Shown: one piece after another, positions 51,510-59,989 of the stretch
Numbering within the stretch: position 1 is the first letter of the stretch
How the letters are laid out: each line of letters starts with the position of its first letter
Origin: Microbacterium murale
GTDB lineage: Bacteria; Actinomycetota; Actinomycetes; Actinomycetales; Microbacteriaceae
Direction of reading: 5' to 3'
DNA: 64,000 nt
NCBI RefSeq assembly: GCF_014635185.1
Contig: NZ_BMCM01000005.1
Span: forward strand, 124,001-188,000
The notes under the pieces: model-generated
What the model was told of the DNA's origin: nothing
The model's input: the letters and a program-made list of their open reading frames with translations, nothing else
Database searches by the model: none
Position numbers and translations under genes: made by a program

Positions 51510-52360
51510 CGGGTCTCCTCGGTGGAAATGCGGTGGTGGGTGTCGACGCCGAGTCCTTCGAGAAGGTCGGCGCGAAGGTCCGCGAGGCCGCGATCGGCGC
51601 GGTCACGCGGGCGTACGCCTGGCACGGTGATGGTGCGCGCGACGGATGTCGCGCCCGTGCCGGATTCGCCGACGAGCGAGCGCAGCAGCAGCACACGGTC
51701 GGCGAGGTAGAGGGCCTCCTCGACGTCATGGGTGACGAGGAGGATGGTGGTGGGCTCGGCTACCTGGATGTCGAGCAGAAGGTCCTGCATCCGGAGCCTC
51801 GTGAGCGCATCGAGGGCGCCGAACGGCTCGTCGAGCAGGAGCACGCCGGGGTTTCGCGCCAGGGCTCTGGCGAGTGAGGCGCGCTGCGCCATCCCTCCGG
51901 ACACCTCACGGGGATGCTGGTCGGCGGCGTGGTCGAGACCGACCAGGTGCAGCAGTTCGCGCACGCGCTCGCGCCCGTCGCGGCGGCGAGTGCCGCGAGG
52001 CAGGCCGAGCTCGACGTTCTGCGCGAGCGTGCGCCACGGGAGCAGCCGGGGTTCCTGGAACGCGATGGCAGTGCGCTCATCGGTGTCGGTGACGCCGGTG
52101 CCGTCGAGGCTGATGCCTCCACTCGTCGGCGTGTCCAGCCCTCCGACCAGGCGGAGAAGCGTCGACTTGCCGCAGCCGGACGGACCGACCACTGCGACGA
52201 TCTCGCCGGCCGCCAGTTCGACGTCGACACCGCGCAGAACTTCACGACGGCCGTCCGGCATCGGGAACGAGCGCTCGATGTTCTCGAGACGGACGGCGTT
52301 CGCCGCACCCAGCGCGACCGGCGCGTTGGCGCTGCGCGGGGCAAGGAGTGCGGAGGTCAT
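51506..52360 (-). CDS. ABC transporter ATP-binding protein, SsuB/TauB type
   Basis: ATPase of the sulfonate-type importer, 284 aa. Walker A GPSGCGKSTLLRL, Q-loop FQEPRLLPWRTL, signature VSGGMAQRASLARAL, Walker B VLLLDEPFGALD and H-loop LLVTHDVEEAL. It is the first gene of the operon. The ATG at 52360 is preferred over GTG at 52384 because a -10-like TAACAT (52387-52392) would place the transcript start at about 52380, after that GTG. Confidence 0.93.
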   Translation of the reverse strand: MTSALLAPRSANAPVALGAANAVRLENIERSFPMPDGRREVLRGVDVELAAGEIVAVVGPSGCGKSTLLRLVGGLDTPTSGGISLDGTGVTDTDERTAIAFQEPRLLPWRTLAQNVELGLPRGTRRRDGRERVRELLHLVGLDHAADQHPREVSGGMAQRASLARALARNPGVLLLDEPFGALDALTRLRMQDLLLDIQVAEPTTILLVTHDVEEALYLADRVLLLRSLVGESGTGATSVARTITVPGVRPRDRADRGLADLRADLLEGLGVDTHHRISTEETR

Positions 52361-52386
52361 ACTCCTATCGTCCCGGAGGTGCACCC

Positions 52387-52423
52387 ATGTTACGAAAGCG
52401 AGCGTAATCTTCCGTCACGTAAC
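52387..52423 (-). promoter_or_regulatory. Candidate promoter with TTACG half-sites ahead of the ssu-acs-metY operon
   Basis: Three half-sites lie here: GTTACG (52389-52394), CGTAAT (52403-52408) and CGTAAC (52418-52423). The first two form an inverted pair TTACG-N8-CGTAA and the last two are direct at 15-base spacing. Minus-strand TAACAT (52387-52392) may be the -10 element. A sulfur- or nitrogen-responsive regulator could bind, but none is encoded nearby. Confidence 0.45.
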
Positions 52424-52444
52424 AGCATTCGGCGGTATACGCGA

Positions 52445-52476
52445 AACGGGCCGCCACCCGAAGGTGACGGCCCGTT
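52445..52476 (-). terminator. Hairpin terminator after rpsA
   Basis: AACGGGCCG (52445-52453) pairs with CGGCCCGTT (52468-52476). One C/A mismatch follows, then CACC/GGTG and a CGAA loop. It lies 15 bases past the rpsA stop. Confidence 0.8.
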
Positions 52477-52490
52477 CCTGAAAAGCGTGC

Positions 52491-53945
52491 TTACGCGTTG
52501 CCGCCAGAGAGCTTCTCGCGCAGAGCCGCGAGAGCCTCGTCGTCAGCAAGCGTTCCGGCACCGGAGTCGCTCGTGAAGGTCTGTGCTGCAGCGAAGTCGT
52601 CGCCTGCAGCGGCTTCTGCCTCGGCTGCCTTGGCAACCGCGACCTTGTGAGCCTCCCAGCGGGTCTGGGCTGCAGCGTACTCCTGCTCCCATGCCTCGCG
52701 AGCGGTGTCGAAGCCTTCCTTCCATGCACCGGTCTCGGGGTCGAAGCCCTCCGGGTACTTGTACTCGCCGTTCTCGTCGTACTCGGCGAGCATGCCGTAC
52801 AGTGCCGGGTCGAACTCGGTGCCGTTGGGGTCGACCGACTCGTTGGCCTGCTTGAGCGACAGCGAGATGCGACGACGCTCGAGGTCGATGTCGATGACCT
52901 TGACGAAGACCTCTTCGCCGACGGACACGACCTGCTCAGCCAGCTCGACGTGCTTGCTGGAGAGCTCCGAGATGTGCACGAGGCCCTCGATGCCGTCTGC
53001 GACGCGAACGAACGCACCGAACGGAACGAGCTTGGTGACCTTGCCCGGTGCGATCTGGCCGATCGCGTGGGTGCGGGCGAAGACCTGCCACGGGTCCTCC
53101 TGCGTCGCCTTGAGCGACAGGGAGACGCGCTCGCGCTCCAGGTCCACCTCGAGGATCTCGACGGTGACCTCCTGGCCGACCTCGACGACCTCGGATGCGT
53201 GCTCGATGTGCTTCCACGACAGTTCGGAGACGTGCACGAGGCCGTCAACGCCGCCCAGGTCGACGAACGCACCGAAGTTGACGATCGAGGAGACCTGACC
53301 CTTGCGGACCTGGCCCTTGTGCAGGTTGTTGAGGAAGTTCGAGCGCGACTCGGACTGCGTCTGCTCGAGCAGCGCGCGGCGGCTCAGGACGACGTTGTTG
53401 CGGTTCTTGTCGAGCTCGAGGATCTTCGCCTCGATCTCCTGGCCCAGGTACGGGGTCAGGTCGCGGACGCGACGCAGCTCGATGAGCGATGCCGGCAGGA
53501 AGCCACGGAGGCCGATGTCGACGATGAGTCCACCCTTGACGACCTCGATGACCGTACCGGTGACGACGCCGTCGTCTTCCTTGATCTTCTCGACGTCGCC
53601 CCACGCACGCTCGTACTGCGCGCGCTTCTTGGACAGGATCAGACGGCCTTCCTTGTCCTCCTTCTGGAGAACAAGAGCCTCGACCTCATCGCCGACCTTG
53701 ACGACCTCGTTGGGGTCGACGTCGTGCTTGATGGAGAGTTCGCGGGAGGGGATGACACCCTCGGTCTTGTATCCGACGTCGAGCAGAACCTCATCGCGGT
53801 CGATCTTGACGATCGTTCCTTCGATGATGTCGCCGTCGTTGAAGAACTTCAGAGTCTTCTCGACCGCGGCCAGGAAGTCCTCAGCAGATCCGATGTCGTT
53901 GATGGCGACCTGCTTGGTGGCCGGGGCGGTCGTTGCGGTAGTCAT
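52491..53945 (-). CDS. rpsA: 30S ribosomal protein S1
   Basis: Binds mRNA on the 30S subunit; 484 aa. Four S1 RNA-binding domains of about 70 residues follow one another, beginning at DIIEGTIVKIDRDEVLLDVG, then DDGVVTGTVIEVVKGGLIVD, RKGQVSSIVNFGAFVDLGGV and IAPGKVTKLVPFGAFVRVAD, and an acidic C-terminal tail follows. Actinobacterial S1 normally has four domains against six in E. coli. The ATG at 53945 has AAGGA 11 bases upstream; the longer frame to 54074 is not supported. Confidence 0.96.
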   Translation of the reverse strand: MTTATTAPATKQVAINDIGSAEDFLAAVEKTLKFFNDGDIIEGTIVKIDRDEVLLDVGYKTEGVIPSRELSIKHDVDPNEVVKVGDEVEALVLQKEDKEGRLILSKKRAQYERAWGDVEKIKEDDGVVTGTVIEVVKGGLIVDIGLRGFLPASLIELRRVRDLTPYLGQEIEAKILELDKNRNNVVLSRRALLEQTQSESRSNFLNNLHKGQVRKGQVSSIVNFGAFVDLGGVDGLVHVSELSWKHIEHASEVVEVGQEVTVEILEVDLERERVSLSLKATQEDPWQVFARTHAIGQIAPGKVTKLVPFGAFVRVADGIEGLVHISELSSKHVELAEQVVSVGEEVFVKVIDIDLERRRISLSLKQANESVDPNGTEFDPALYGMLAEYDENGEYKYPEGFDPETGAWKEGFDTAREAWEQEYAAAQTRWEAHKVAVAKAAEAEAAAGDDFAAAQTFTSDSGAGTLADDEALAALREKLSGGNA

Positions 53946-54085
53946 GTAGTGGGTTGTCCTTGTGGGTGGGTACTCGGGCCACAGACGCTCATGCACGCAT
54001 GAGTGATCGCCTGAAAGCGAATGGATTTGGATTTTCAATCCCCCGGGCATGCGAGTGCACGCCACGAGTGACACTTCAGATTATC
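53946..54085 (-). promoter_or_regulatory. rpsA promoter and leader region
   Basis: On the minus strand TGATAATCT (around 54078-54086) is an extended -10 candidate giving a leader of about 130 bases, long for this genome. Inside the leader the perfect palindrome CTCATGC-AC-GCATGAG lies at 53988-54003. S1 is known to control its own translation in other bacteria, so a structured leader would fit. The 209 bases between rpsA and the next gene hold nothing else I can recognise. Confidence 0.4.
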
Positions 54086-54154
54086 AGAGAATCGTCGCGA
54101 ACGCTGCTGTGGATAACTCCGGCGGATGCTGGCGCTTCGCGTTACCGTGAATGG

Positions 54155-54694
54155 GTGACTCTCCCCCGATCGAAGACGAGCCGGTTCCGGATGCTGGCAC
54201 TGCTCGCACTCGCGGCGTCAGCGTTGAGCGCCTGCACACCGGCTCCCGAGCCTACGCCGACGCCGACAGCCGCGTTCGCATCGGAAGAGGAAGCATTCGC
54301 CGCGGCGGAGGAGGTCTACCGGGCTTACAACGATGCCCTAAATGCCCACCGCACTGGCGATGATGATGCGGATCCGTACGACTATTTGACCGGCAAAATA
54401 CTCGACTCCGAGCTCAAGACTGCACAAGAGCTTGAGGCTACCGGAATCCACATCGTGGGCCCGACAAAGGTGGTTGGCTTCGAAGGTCGGGTGAGTGATC
54501 ACAGTCAGAGCGTTGCTCGGGTCGTGGCGAATGTGTGCCTCGACATCACGGAAGCACGCGCCATCGACGATCAGGGTACGGACGTCACTGCGGCTGACCG
54601 AAGCGATACGTACACGATCTCTGTTGAACTAACGGGCGCCGCGGATCACCTCTTGATTAGCGAGTATGAGGTTGCTCCAGGTGAGACATGCTGA
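54155..54694 (+). CDS. Lipoprotein of unknown function, paired with PKD-domain protein
   Basis: 179 aa. Signal peptide with lipobox LSAC and Cys at residue 27, then a Pro/Thr linker (TPAPEPTPTPT). The remaining ~135 residues begin with a helix EEEAFAAAEEVYRAYNDALN, typical of small extracellular NTF2-like lipoproteins in actinobacteria, followed by beta-rich sequence (VARVVANVCLDITEAR). GTG at 54155; an out-of-frame ATG 4 bases earlier is not used. From about 54340 onward codon choice is visibly less GC-biased (for example AAA ATA). The last 7 bases overlap the PKD gene. Confidence 0.78.
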   Translation: MTLPRSKTSRFRMLALLALAASALSACTPAPEPTPTPTAAFASEEEAFAAAEEVYRAYNDALNAHRTGDDDADPYDYLTGKILDSELKTAQELEATGIHIVGPTKVVGFEGRVSDHSQSVARVVANVCLDITEARAIDDQGTDVTAADRSDTYTISVELTGAADHLLISEYEVAPGETC

Positions 54695-55530
54695 CCGCCA
54701 TCCTCTTTGCCGGGCTGCTTTTGGCCCCTACGGTTACCAGTTCCGCTAGCTCAGGCACGAGTTGCAGCGACACGGACCTAGTAATTGGCGGGTGTGGCGT
54801 ACGAAACGACGGCAACGAGATCATCATCGACGGAAGTCACAACAATCCTGGCGAGCCCGGCACCTCCCCGATCGGCGACTGGGATTCCGACACCGACGGG
54901 GACTGGACGCCGCCCGCAGATTGGACGCCACCGCCGGACTTCGACTTCGCGCAGTGCCTGCACAACTGGGATTCGTATATCCACTGCTTCCGGGCGACTG
55001 AAGAGGCCGAAGAAGAGACGCCGGAGGAAGCCGCTGAACCGGCGATCCCGGCCATCACGATCAATGATGTCGCCCGATTCGCCCCGGCTGGCTCCGCCAT
55101 CACCGGAGAACCTGACAACGTCGGCGTCGTCGGCCTGCCGACGAACTTCGTGGCGACGGCATCTGTCCATACCGTGAACGACTCGCTCTTCGGCTTCCCG
55201 GTCGCCGTGCGCTTCACTCCGTCCGGTTACGACTTCAGTTTCGGTGACGGCACGACCGCGACCACCACCTCAGGCGGTCGGTCATGGGCCGACCTCGGCC
55301 AAGCCCAGTTCACCCCCACTCCGACGAGCCACACCTACACCGAGCGCGGCACCTACTCCGCACAGGTCGATCTGCGCTACACGGCAGAAGTCGACTTCGG
55401 CATCGGCTGGTTCCCCATCTCCGGCGAGGTCACCTCTGCCGGGCCGCCGCAGCAGATCCGCATCTTCGAGGCGCACACCGCGCTGGTCGCGCACACCTGC
55501 CAGCAGGCACCGGACTCCCCCGGCTGCTGA
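54688..55530 (+). CDS. Secreted PKD-domain protein
   Basis: 280 aa. A short N-terminal signal sequence (MLTAILFAGLLLAPTVTSSA) is followed by a low-complexity acidic stretch with WTPPADWTPPPDFDFAQC, a Glu-rich linker, and a PKD-like beta-sandwich near the C-terminus: YDFSFGDGTTATT, then HTYTERGTYSAQVDLRY. Four or more cysteines could form disulfides. There is no membrane anchor or sortase signal, so it is probably released or held by a partner, perhaps the lipoprotein whose gene overlaps its start. Function is unknown. The first ~150 bases share the lower-GC look of the preceding gene. Confidence 0.8.
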   Translation: MLTAILFAGLLLAPTVTSSASSGTSCSDTDLVIGGCGVRNDGNEIIIDGSHNNPGEPGTSPIGDWDSDTDGDWTPPADWTPPPDFDFAQCLHNWDSYIHCFRATEEAEEETPEEAAEPAIPAITINDVARFAPAGSAITGEPDNVGVVGLPTNFVATASVHTVNDSLFGFPVAVRFTPSGYDFSFGDGTTATTTSGGRSWADLGQAQFTPTPTSHTYTERGTYSAQVDLRYTAEVDFGIGWFPISGEVTSAGPPQQIRIFEAHTALVAHTCQQAPDSPGC

Positions 55531-55584
55531 CACCGGCGCCATCGGAGAACCGACGTCGTCTGTGCCCTGTGCCATGCTGAATCC

Positions 55585-56505
55585 ATGAGCGACAGGCTGA
55601 TGCTGCTGGACACCGCTTCCCTCTATTTCAGGGCGTTCTACGGCGTACCCGACAAGGTGAAGGCTCCCGACGGCTCCCCGGTCAACGCGGTGCGCGGTCT
55701 GCTCGACATCGTCGCCAAGCTCGTCACCCTGTACGAACCGACTCACATCGTCGCCTGCTGGGATGACGACTGGCGTCCGCAGTGGCGCGTCGACCTCATC
55801 CCCAGCTACAAGGCCCATCGTGTCGTCGAGATCGTGCCCGCCGGTCCCGACGTCGAAGAGGTGCCCGATCCGCTCGAGGCGCAGATCCCGCTGATCCGCG
55901 AATCGCTGACGGCACTCGGCATCCCGATCATCGGTGTCGCAGCGCACGAGGCCGACGATGTGATCGGCACCCTCGCCACCCTCGCGTCGATGCCCGTCGA
56001 CATCGTCACAGGCGACCGCGACCTGTTCCAGCTCATCGACGACGAGCGCGGCATCCGTGTCATCTACACCGCCCGAGGAATGAGCAATCTCGACACTCTC
56101 ACCGAGACGAGCGTCGTCGCCAAGTACAGCGTGCTCCCGTCGCAGTATGCCGACTTCGCGACCATGCGCGGCGACGCCTCCGACGGACTTCCCGGGGTGC
56201 CGGGCGTCGGCGAGAAGACCGCAGCCACTCTCCTGCAGACGCACGGCGACCTCGCCGGCATCCGCTCCGCCGCCGAGGCAGGCGAGGGCATGAGCGCCGG
56301 TCTGCGCGCGAAGATCCTCGCGGCATCCCTCTACCTCGACGTCGCGCCGACCGTTGTCGAGGTCGCGCGCTCTCTCGACATCGCACCGCCGACAGACCCG
56401 GTGCGTGCGCTCGATCCATCAGAGGCCGACGTCGCCGTCGCGCTCGCGCAGAAGTGGAATCTCGGCTCGTCGATGGATCGGGCGATCGCGTCCCTCGGCC
56501 GCTGA
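55585..56505 (+). CDS. Stand-alone 5'-3' exonuclease (PolA N-domain / FEN-like)
   Basis: 306 aa, homologous to the 5' nuclease domain of DNA polymerase I but without the polymerase. Metal-binding and family motifs: LLDTASLYFRAFYGVP, DLIPSYKAHR, EADDVIGTLA, VTGDRDLFQLI, and the helix-hairpin-helix GDASDGLPGVPGVGEKTA. It probably removes RNA primers or flaps as a back-up to PolA. A CATGCT element ends 6 bases before the ATG and no ribosome site is evident, so a leaderless transcript is possible. Confidence 0.92.
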   Translation: MSDRLMLLDTASLYFRAFYGVPDKVKAPDGSPVNAVRGLLDIVAKLVTLYEPTHIVACWDDDWRPQWRVDLIPSYKAHRVVEIVPAGPDVEEVPDPLEAQIPLIRESLTALGIPIIGVAAHEADDVIGTLATLASMPVDIVTGDRDLFQLIDDERGIRVIYTARGMSNLDTLTETSVVAKYSVLPSQYADFATMRGDASDGLPGVPGVGEKTAATLLQTHGDLAGIRSAAEAGEGMSAGLRAKILAASLYLDVAPTVVEVARSLDIAPPTDPVRALDPSEADVAVALAQKWNLGSSMDRAIASLGR

Positions 56506-56519
56506 ACACGACTGAGCCG

Positions 56520-57761
56520 TCACCGGCGACGCAGAGCGACGAACATCGCTGACACGAGTGCCGTCGAATAGACAGCCGTCGCACCGATCACCACGAACAT
56601 CGGCACCTGCCACCCTCCGCTGATCTCATTCAGCGCGCCCAGGAGTGGAGCGCCGAGCGCAGCGAGCAGGTATCCACCGCCCTGCACGAGCGCGGACATC
56701 GTCGCAGCCTCGGCGTCCGAGCGCGACACTCGAACCAGCGCTGTGAAGATCAGCACGAACCCACTCGAGTGCGCGATCGCACCGAACGAGGCCCACACGG
56801 CGGCGAGCCAGGGCGCGAACAGCATCCCGAGCACCATGACGGCGAAGCATGCTCCCATCAGCACGCCGGCCGGCACGGCTCCGAGGTATCTCAGCAGCAC
56901 CGGAGCGAGTAACGCCCCGATGATCGCCACGCCCTGGAACAGCGAGGCCAGCGCGCCTGCGGTCGCGGCATCCGCACCTGTGGTGTCGATCAGCATCGTC
57001 GGCAGCCAAGTCGACATGCCGTAGTAGATCGCCGACTGCATGCCGAACGCGGCGAACAGCATCCAGACGATCGGGCGACGCACGATCGCTGCGACACGAT
57101 TGTCGACGATGACGGGCAACGGACCCGTGATCGTCTCACCGGTGTCGGTCCGCTGCTGCGGCCCCGTCTCCCCCGATGCGCGCTCGGCAGTGCGCCACGA
57201 TCGCGAGCGGATGATGTGGAACACCCACAGCACGAGACCCACGACCGTCACAGTGCTCCACAGCAGCAGAGCGAGCGGCCACCCCGTGAGTTCGGCGAGC
57301 GGCACGGTCCCCAAGGCGGTGACGAGCGAGCCGACGTTCAGCGTCGCCGAGTACGCAGCGGTTGCGACCGCGGTGCGTTCGGGCGGAAGTTCGCGCCGGA
57401 TGATCACCGGAACGACGACGTTCCCGATCGTGATCGCCGCGCCGATGATGAACATTCCGGTGAGCATCGCGCCGTAGCCGGGCACCGCGCGCACGAACGT
57501 GCCGAGCAGCACACCGCTCAGCGACAACAGCAGCGCGAGCTCGGCACCGGCCCGTCGGATCAGAAGCGCAGCGATGGGCGTGATCGCCGCGAACATGATG
57601 ACGGGTGCCGTCGTCAGCAGGCCGGCGAATGCCGCGCCGATGCCGAGGTCGCGGACGATGTCCGGCAGCACCGGCGTGACCGCGATGATGGGCGCCCGCA
57701 GGCTGAGCGCCGCGACGAGCACCCCCGCGACGACAAGCCACGGGATAGATCGGCGACTCAC
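56520..57761 (-). CDS. MFS transporter (CynX/NimT-like)
   Basis: 413 aa with about twelve hydrophobic helices and a longer central loop containing ASGETGPQQRTDTGETITG. The N-terminal LRAPIIAVTPVLPDIVRDLG is typical of the cyanate/nitroimidazole transporter group (RPxxTxVGPLxxxIxxxLG). The substrate is unknown. The GTG at 57761 overlaps the PHP gene stop by 4 bases (GTGA), so it is preferred over GTG at 57770. Third gene of the trpD-PHP-MFS unit. Confidence 0.88.
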   Translation of the reverse strand: MSRRSIPWLVVAGVLVAALSLRAPIIAVTPVLPDIVRDLGIGAAFAGLLTTAPVIMFAAITPIAALLIRRAGAELALLLSLSGVLLGTFVRAVPGYGAMLTGMFIIGAAITIGNVVVPVIIRRELPPERTAVATAAYSATLNVGSLVTALGTVPLAELTGWPLALLLWSTVTVVGLVLWVFHIIRSRSWRTAERASGETGPQQRTDTGETITGPLPVIVDNRVAAIVRRPIVWMLFAAFGMQSAIYYGMSTWLPTMLIDTTGADAATAGALASLFQGVAIIGALLAPVLLRYLGAVPAGVLMGACFAVMVLGMLFAPWLAAVWASFGAIAHSSGFVLIFTALVRVSRSDAEAATMSALVQGGGYLLAALGAPLLGALNEISGGWQVPMFVVIGATAVYSTALVSAMFVALRRR

Positions 57762-58744
57762 TCCGCCCACGCCCTCAGACGTTCAAGTCCCCATGTGGTC
57801 ACGATCCGCTCGCCCGGCACTCCGGCCTTCTCGGCCCGCTCCGCGCCGTAATCGAGTAGCGACAGCTGCCCCGGCGCATGCGCATCCGAGTCGAGCGAGA
57901 ACAGGCAGCCGGCATCCAGCGCTATCGCGATCAGCTCGTCCGGCGGGTCCTGCCGCTCGGGTCGGGCATTGATCTCGACGGCGACTCCGTTCTCAGCGCA
58001 CGCGTCGAACACGGCACGCGCATCGAACTGCGAGGGCGGCCGCGTGCCGCGCTCACCCTGCACGAGTCGCCCGGTGCAGTGCCCGAGCACGTTGACATGA
58101 GGACTCCTCACCGCGGCGATCATGCGGGCGGTCATCGGTCGCGGTTCCATGCGCAATTTGGAATGCACGGATGCCACCACGATGTCGAGCGCACTCAACA
58201 GCTCGGCTTCCTGATCGAGCGCGCCGTCTTCGAGGATGTCGACCTCGATCCCGGCGAACATCGTGAAGCCGTCTGTCGATTCGCCGCGCACGAGCGGCAT
58301 CTGCTCACGCAGCCGTTCGGCGGACAGCCCTCGAGCGACGCGGAGCCGAGGAGAATGGTCGGTGATCGCAAGGTAGTCGTGCCCGAGAGCGCGTGCCGCC
58401 GCGGCCATCGTGCCGATGGAGGTCGTTCCGTCTGACCAGTCCGTGTGCGCGTGGAGGTCGCCTCGCAGCTTTCCGCGGAGCACGGACGCGCGTTCCGGCT
58501 CGACCTCGCCGCGCAACTCCACGAGATACTCCGGTGTCTCTCCGGCCTGAGCCTGACGGATCACCGCGAAGGTCGACTCGCCGATGCCCTTCGTGGCGCG
58601 AAGGCGAGTCGGATCGTTCAGCACATCGTCCGGCAGGTCCTGCACGGTCGACGCAGCCTGCCGGAACGCCTTCGCCCGGTACCGTGACGCACGTTCCCGC
58701 TCGAGAAGGGTCGCGATCTCCAGCAGCGCGGCAACAGGATCCAT
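57758..58744 (-). CDS. PHP-domain protein with N-terminal helix-hairpin-helix (PolX-like, no polymerase)
   Basis: 328 aa. The first ~70 residues resemble the helical HhH part of PolX (MDPVAALLEIATLLERERAS, TRLRATKGIGESTFAVIRQ). Then comes a full PHP metallohydrolase domain: DLHAHTDWSDGTTS, LAITDHSPRL, GIEVDILEDG, SVHSKLRM, GHCTGRLV, VEINARPERQDPP and SLDSDAHAPGQL, giving all nine metal-site positions. In PolX the PHP domain is a 3'-5' exonuclease; stand-alone versions are usually annotated as putative hydrolases. The polymerase palm is missing. It starts 6 bases after trpD. Confidence 0.87.
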   Translation of the reverse strand: MDPVAALLEIATLLERERASRYRAKAFRQAASTVQDLPDDVLNDPTRLRATKGIGESTFAVIRQAQAGETPEYLVELRGEVEPERASVLRGKLRGDLHAHTDWSDGTTSIGTMAAAARALGHDYLAITDHSPRLRVARGLSAERLREQMPLVRGESTDGFTMFAGIEVDILEDGALDQEAELLSALDIVVASVHSKLRMEPRPMTARMIAAVRSPHVNVLGHCTGRLVQGERGTRPPSQFDARAVFDACAENGVAVEINARPERQDPPDELIAIALDAGCLFSLDSDAHAPGQLSLLDYGAERAEKAGVPGERIVTTWGLERLRAWAE

Positions 58745-58750
58745 GATCGT

Positions 58751-59815
58751 TCAGGCAGAGGCGAGCTCGCGCGTCGCGCCCACCCATGCCTCCAGCTTGG
58801 CCGCAGCGCTGCCGTCATCGACCGCTGCTTCCGCTCGCGCGTAGCCCTCGCGAAGACGGTCGAGGATCGGGCGCTGCACCTGCGTCGAATCCTGAGAGAG
58901 CTCGAACGCGACGATTCCGGCCGCGGCGTTCAGCAGGACGATGTCACGCACGGGACCCTTGGTGCCCGCCAGCGTGTCGCGCAGCACTCCCGCATTGTGC
59001 TCGGGAGATCCGCCGATGAGGTCGGCGAGATCCGCTGTGGGGATGCCGAGATCGCGAGGGTCGAGGTCGTGCTCGTGGATGTCACCGAGAGTGACCTCCC
59101 AGATACGGCTGTGGCCGGTGGTCGTCAGCTCGTCGAGGCCGTCGTCGCCGCGGAACACGAGCGCCGTCGCACCGCGGGTGCGGAACACGCCGGTGATGAG
59201 GGGTACGCGCTCGAGCTGCGCCACACCCACGGCGTTCGCCTCCGCTCGCGCAGGGTTGCAGAGCGGGCCGAGCATGTTGAACACCGTCGGAACCCCGAGT
59301 TCACCACGCGCGCCCCCTGCATGCTTGAAGCCGGGATGGAACGCTGCCGCCCACGCGAACGTGATGCCGGTGCGGTCCAGCACCGCCGCGACCTGGTCAG
59401 GGGCGAGCGAGAGCTGCAGGCCGAGCGCGCCCAGCACGTCGGACGAACCGGATGCCGAACTGGCAGCGCGGTTGCCGTGCTTGACGACAGGGATGCCGGT
59501 CGCTCCGATGATGATCGCCGCCGTCGTCGAGACGTTCACCGTGCCGACGCGGTCACCGCCAGTGCCGACGATGTCGAGCACGTTGGACGAGACGGGCAAT
59601 GGGACTGCCGCCTCGAGGATGGCGTCACGGAACCCGACGATCTCGTCGATCGTCTCGCCTTTGGCGCGCAACGCGATCAGAAAACCGGCGAGCTTGGCAT
59701 CGGAGACCTTGCCTTGCATGACCTGACGCATGGCCCAGGTCGACTCCCAGACGCTGAGATCGCGTCGCTCCAGGAGAGTCGTGAGCACATCGGGCCATGT
59801 CAGGGAATCAGGCAT
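58751..59815 (-). CDS. trpD: Anthranilate phosphoribosyltransferase
   Basis: Second step of tryptophan synthesis: joins anthranilate to PRPP; 354 aa. PRPP-site motifs: DIVGTGGDRVGTVNVST and VKHGNRAASSASGSSDVLGA; FAWAAAFHPGFKHAGGARGE and LGPLCNPARAEA are also typical. No other trp gene is nearby. The ATG is 7 bases downstream of TAGGAT on the minus strand and lacks a ribosome site, suggesting a leaderless mRNA. It heads the trpD-PHP-MFS unit and is divergent from ctaE. Confidence 0.95.
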   Translation of the reverse strand: MPDSLTWPDVLTTLLERRDLSVWESTWAMRQVMQGKVSDAKLAGFLIALRAKGETIDEIVGFRDAILEAAVPLPVSSNVLDIVGTGGDRVGTVNVSTTAAIIIGATGIPVVKHGNRAASSASGSSDVLGALGLQLSLAPDQVAAVLDRTGITFAWAAAFHPGFKHAGGARGELGVPTVFNMLGPLCNPARAEANAVGVAQLERVPLITGVFRTRGATALVFRGDDGLDELTTTGHSRIWEVTLGDIHEHDLDPRDLGIPTADLADLIGGSPEHNAGVLRDTLAGTKGPVRDIVLLNAAAGIVAFELSQDSTQVQRPILDRLREGYARAEAAVDDGSAAAKLEAWVGATRELASA

Positions 59816-59822
59816 GTCTGTG

Positions 59823-59828
59823 ATCCTA
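59823..59828 (-). promoter_or_regulatory. Candidate -10 element of trpD, leaderless
   Basis: On the minus strand TAGGAT, ending 7 bases before the trpD ATG. No Shine-Dalgarno lies between. Confidence 0.4.
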
Positions 59829-59912
59829 TCGGCGCGAATAAATTACTTGCGCAGAGTGCGCAGGCGTGCATCCTTGATTTCCCTTGAATTCACCGAGGAT
59901 TCGCAGTGTCTT

Positions 59913-59928
59913 CTTAGGGTTCCCTAAG
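59913..59928. promoter_or_regulatory. Perfect palindrome in the trpD-ctaE intergenic region
   Basis: CTTAGGG-TT-CCCTAAG: perfect 7-base arms around two bases, in an AT-richer patch roughly midway between the divergent trpD and ctaE starts. It looks like an operator; no regulator gene is adjacent. The rest of this 180-base gap shows only the two -10 candidates and a CCTTGA direct repeat near 59872-59886. Confidence 0.5.
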
Positions 59929-59983
59929 TCAGAGAACAGCGAATCGGGTGCCGTGGATGCAAGAATCGCGCTCGCGGATCGGC

Positions 59984-59989
59984 CATAAT
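59984..59989 (+). promoter_or_regulatory. Candidate -10 element of ctaE
   Basis: CATAAT, ending 6 bases before the GTG at 59996. GGAGG abuts the start codon and is too close for a normal ribosome site, so a leaderless mRNA is likely. Confidence 0.45.

Noticed and set aside
52361-52490. SAM or other riboswitch ahead of the ssu-acs-metY operon
   Set aside because: The leader is too short and shows only the rpsA terminator and half-site repeats; nothing like a riboswitch core.
54151-54363. ATG frame starting 4 bases before the lipoprotein GTG
   Set aside because: Out of frame with the signal peptide and lipobox; yields a Pro/Arg-rich shadow peptide.
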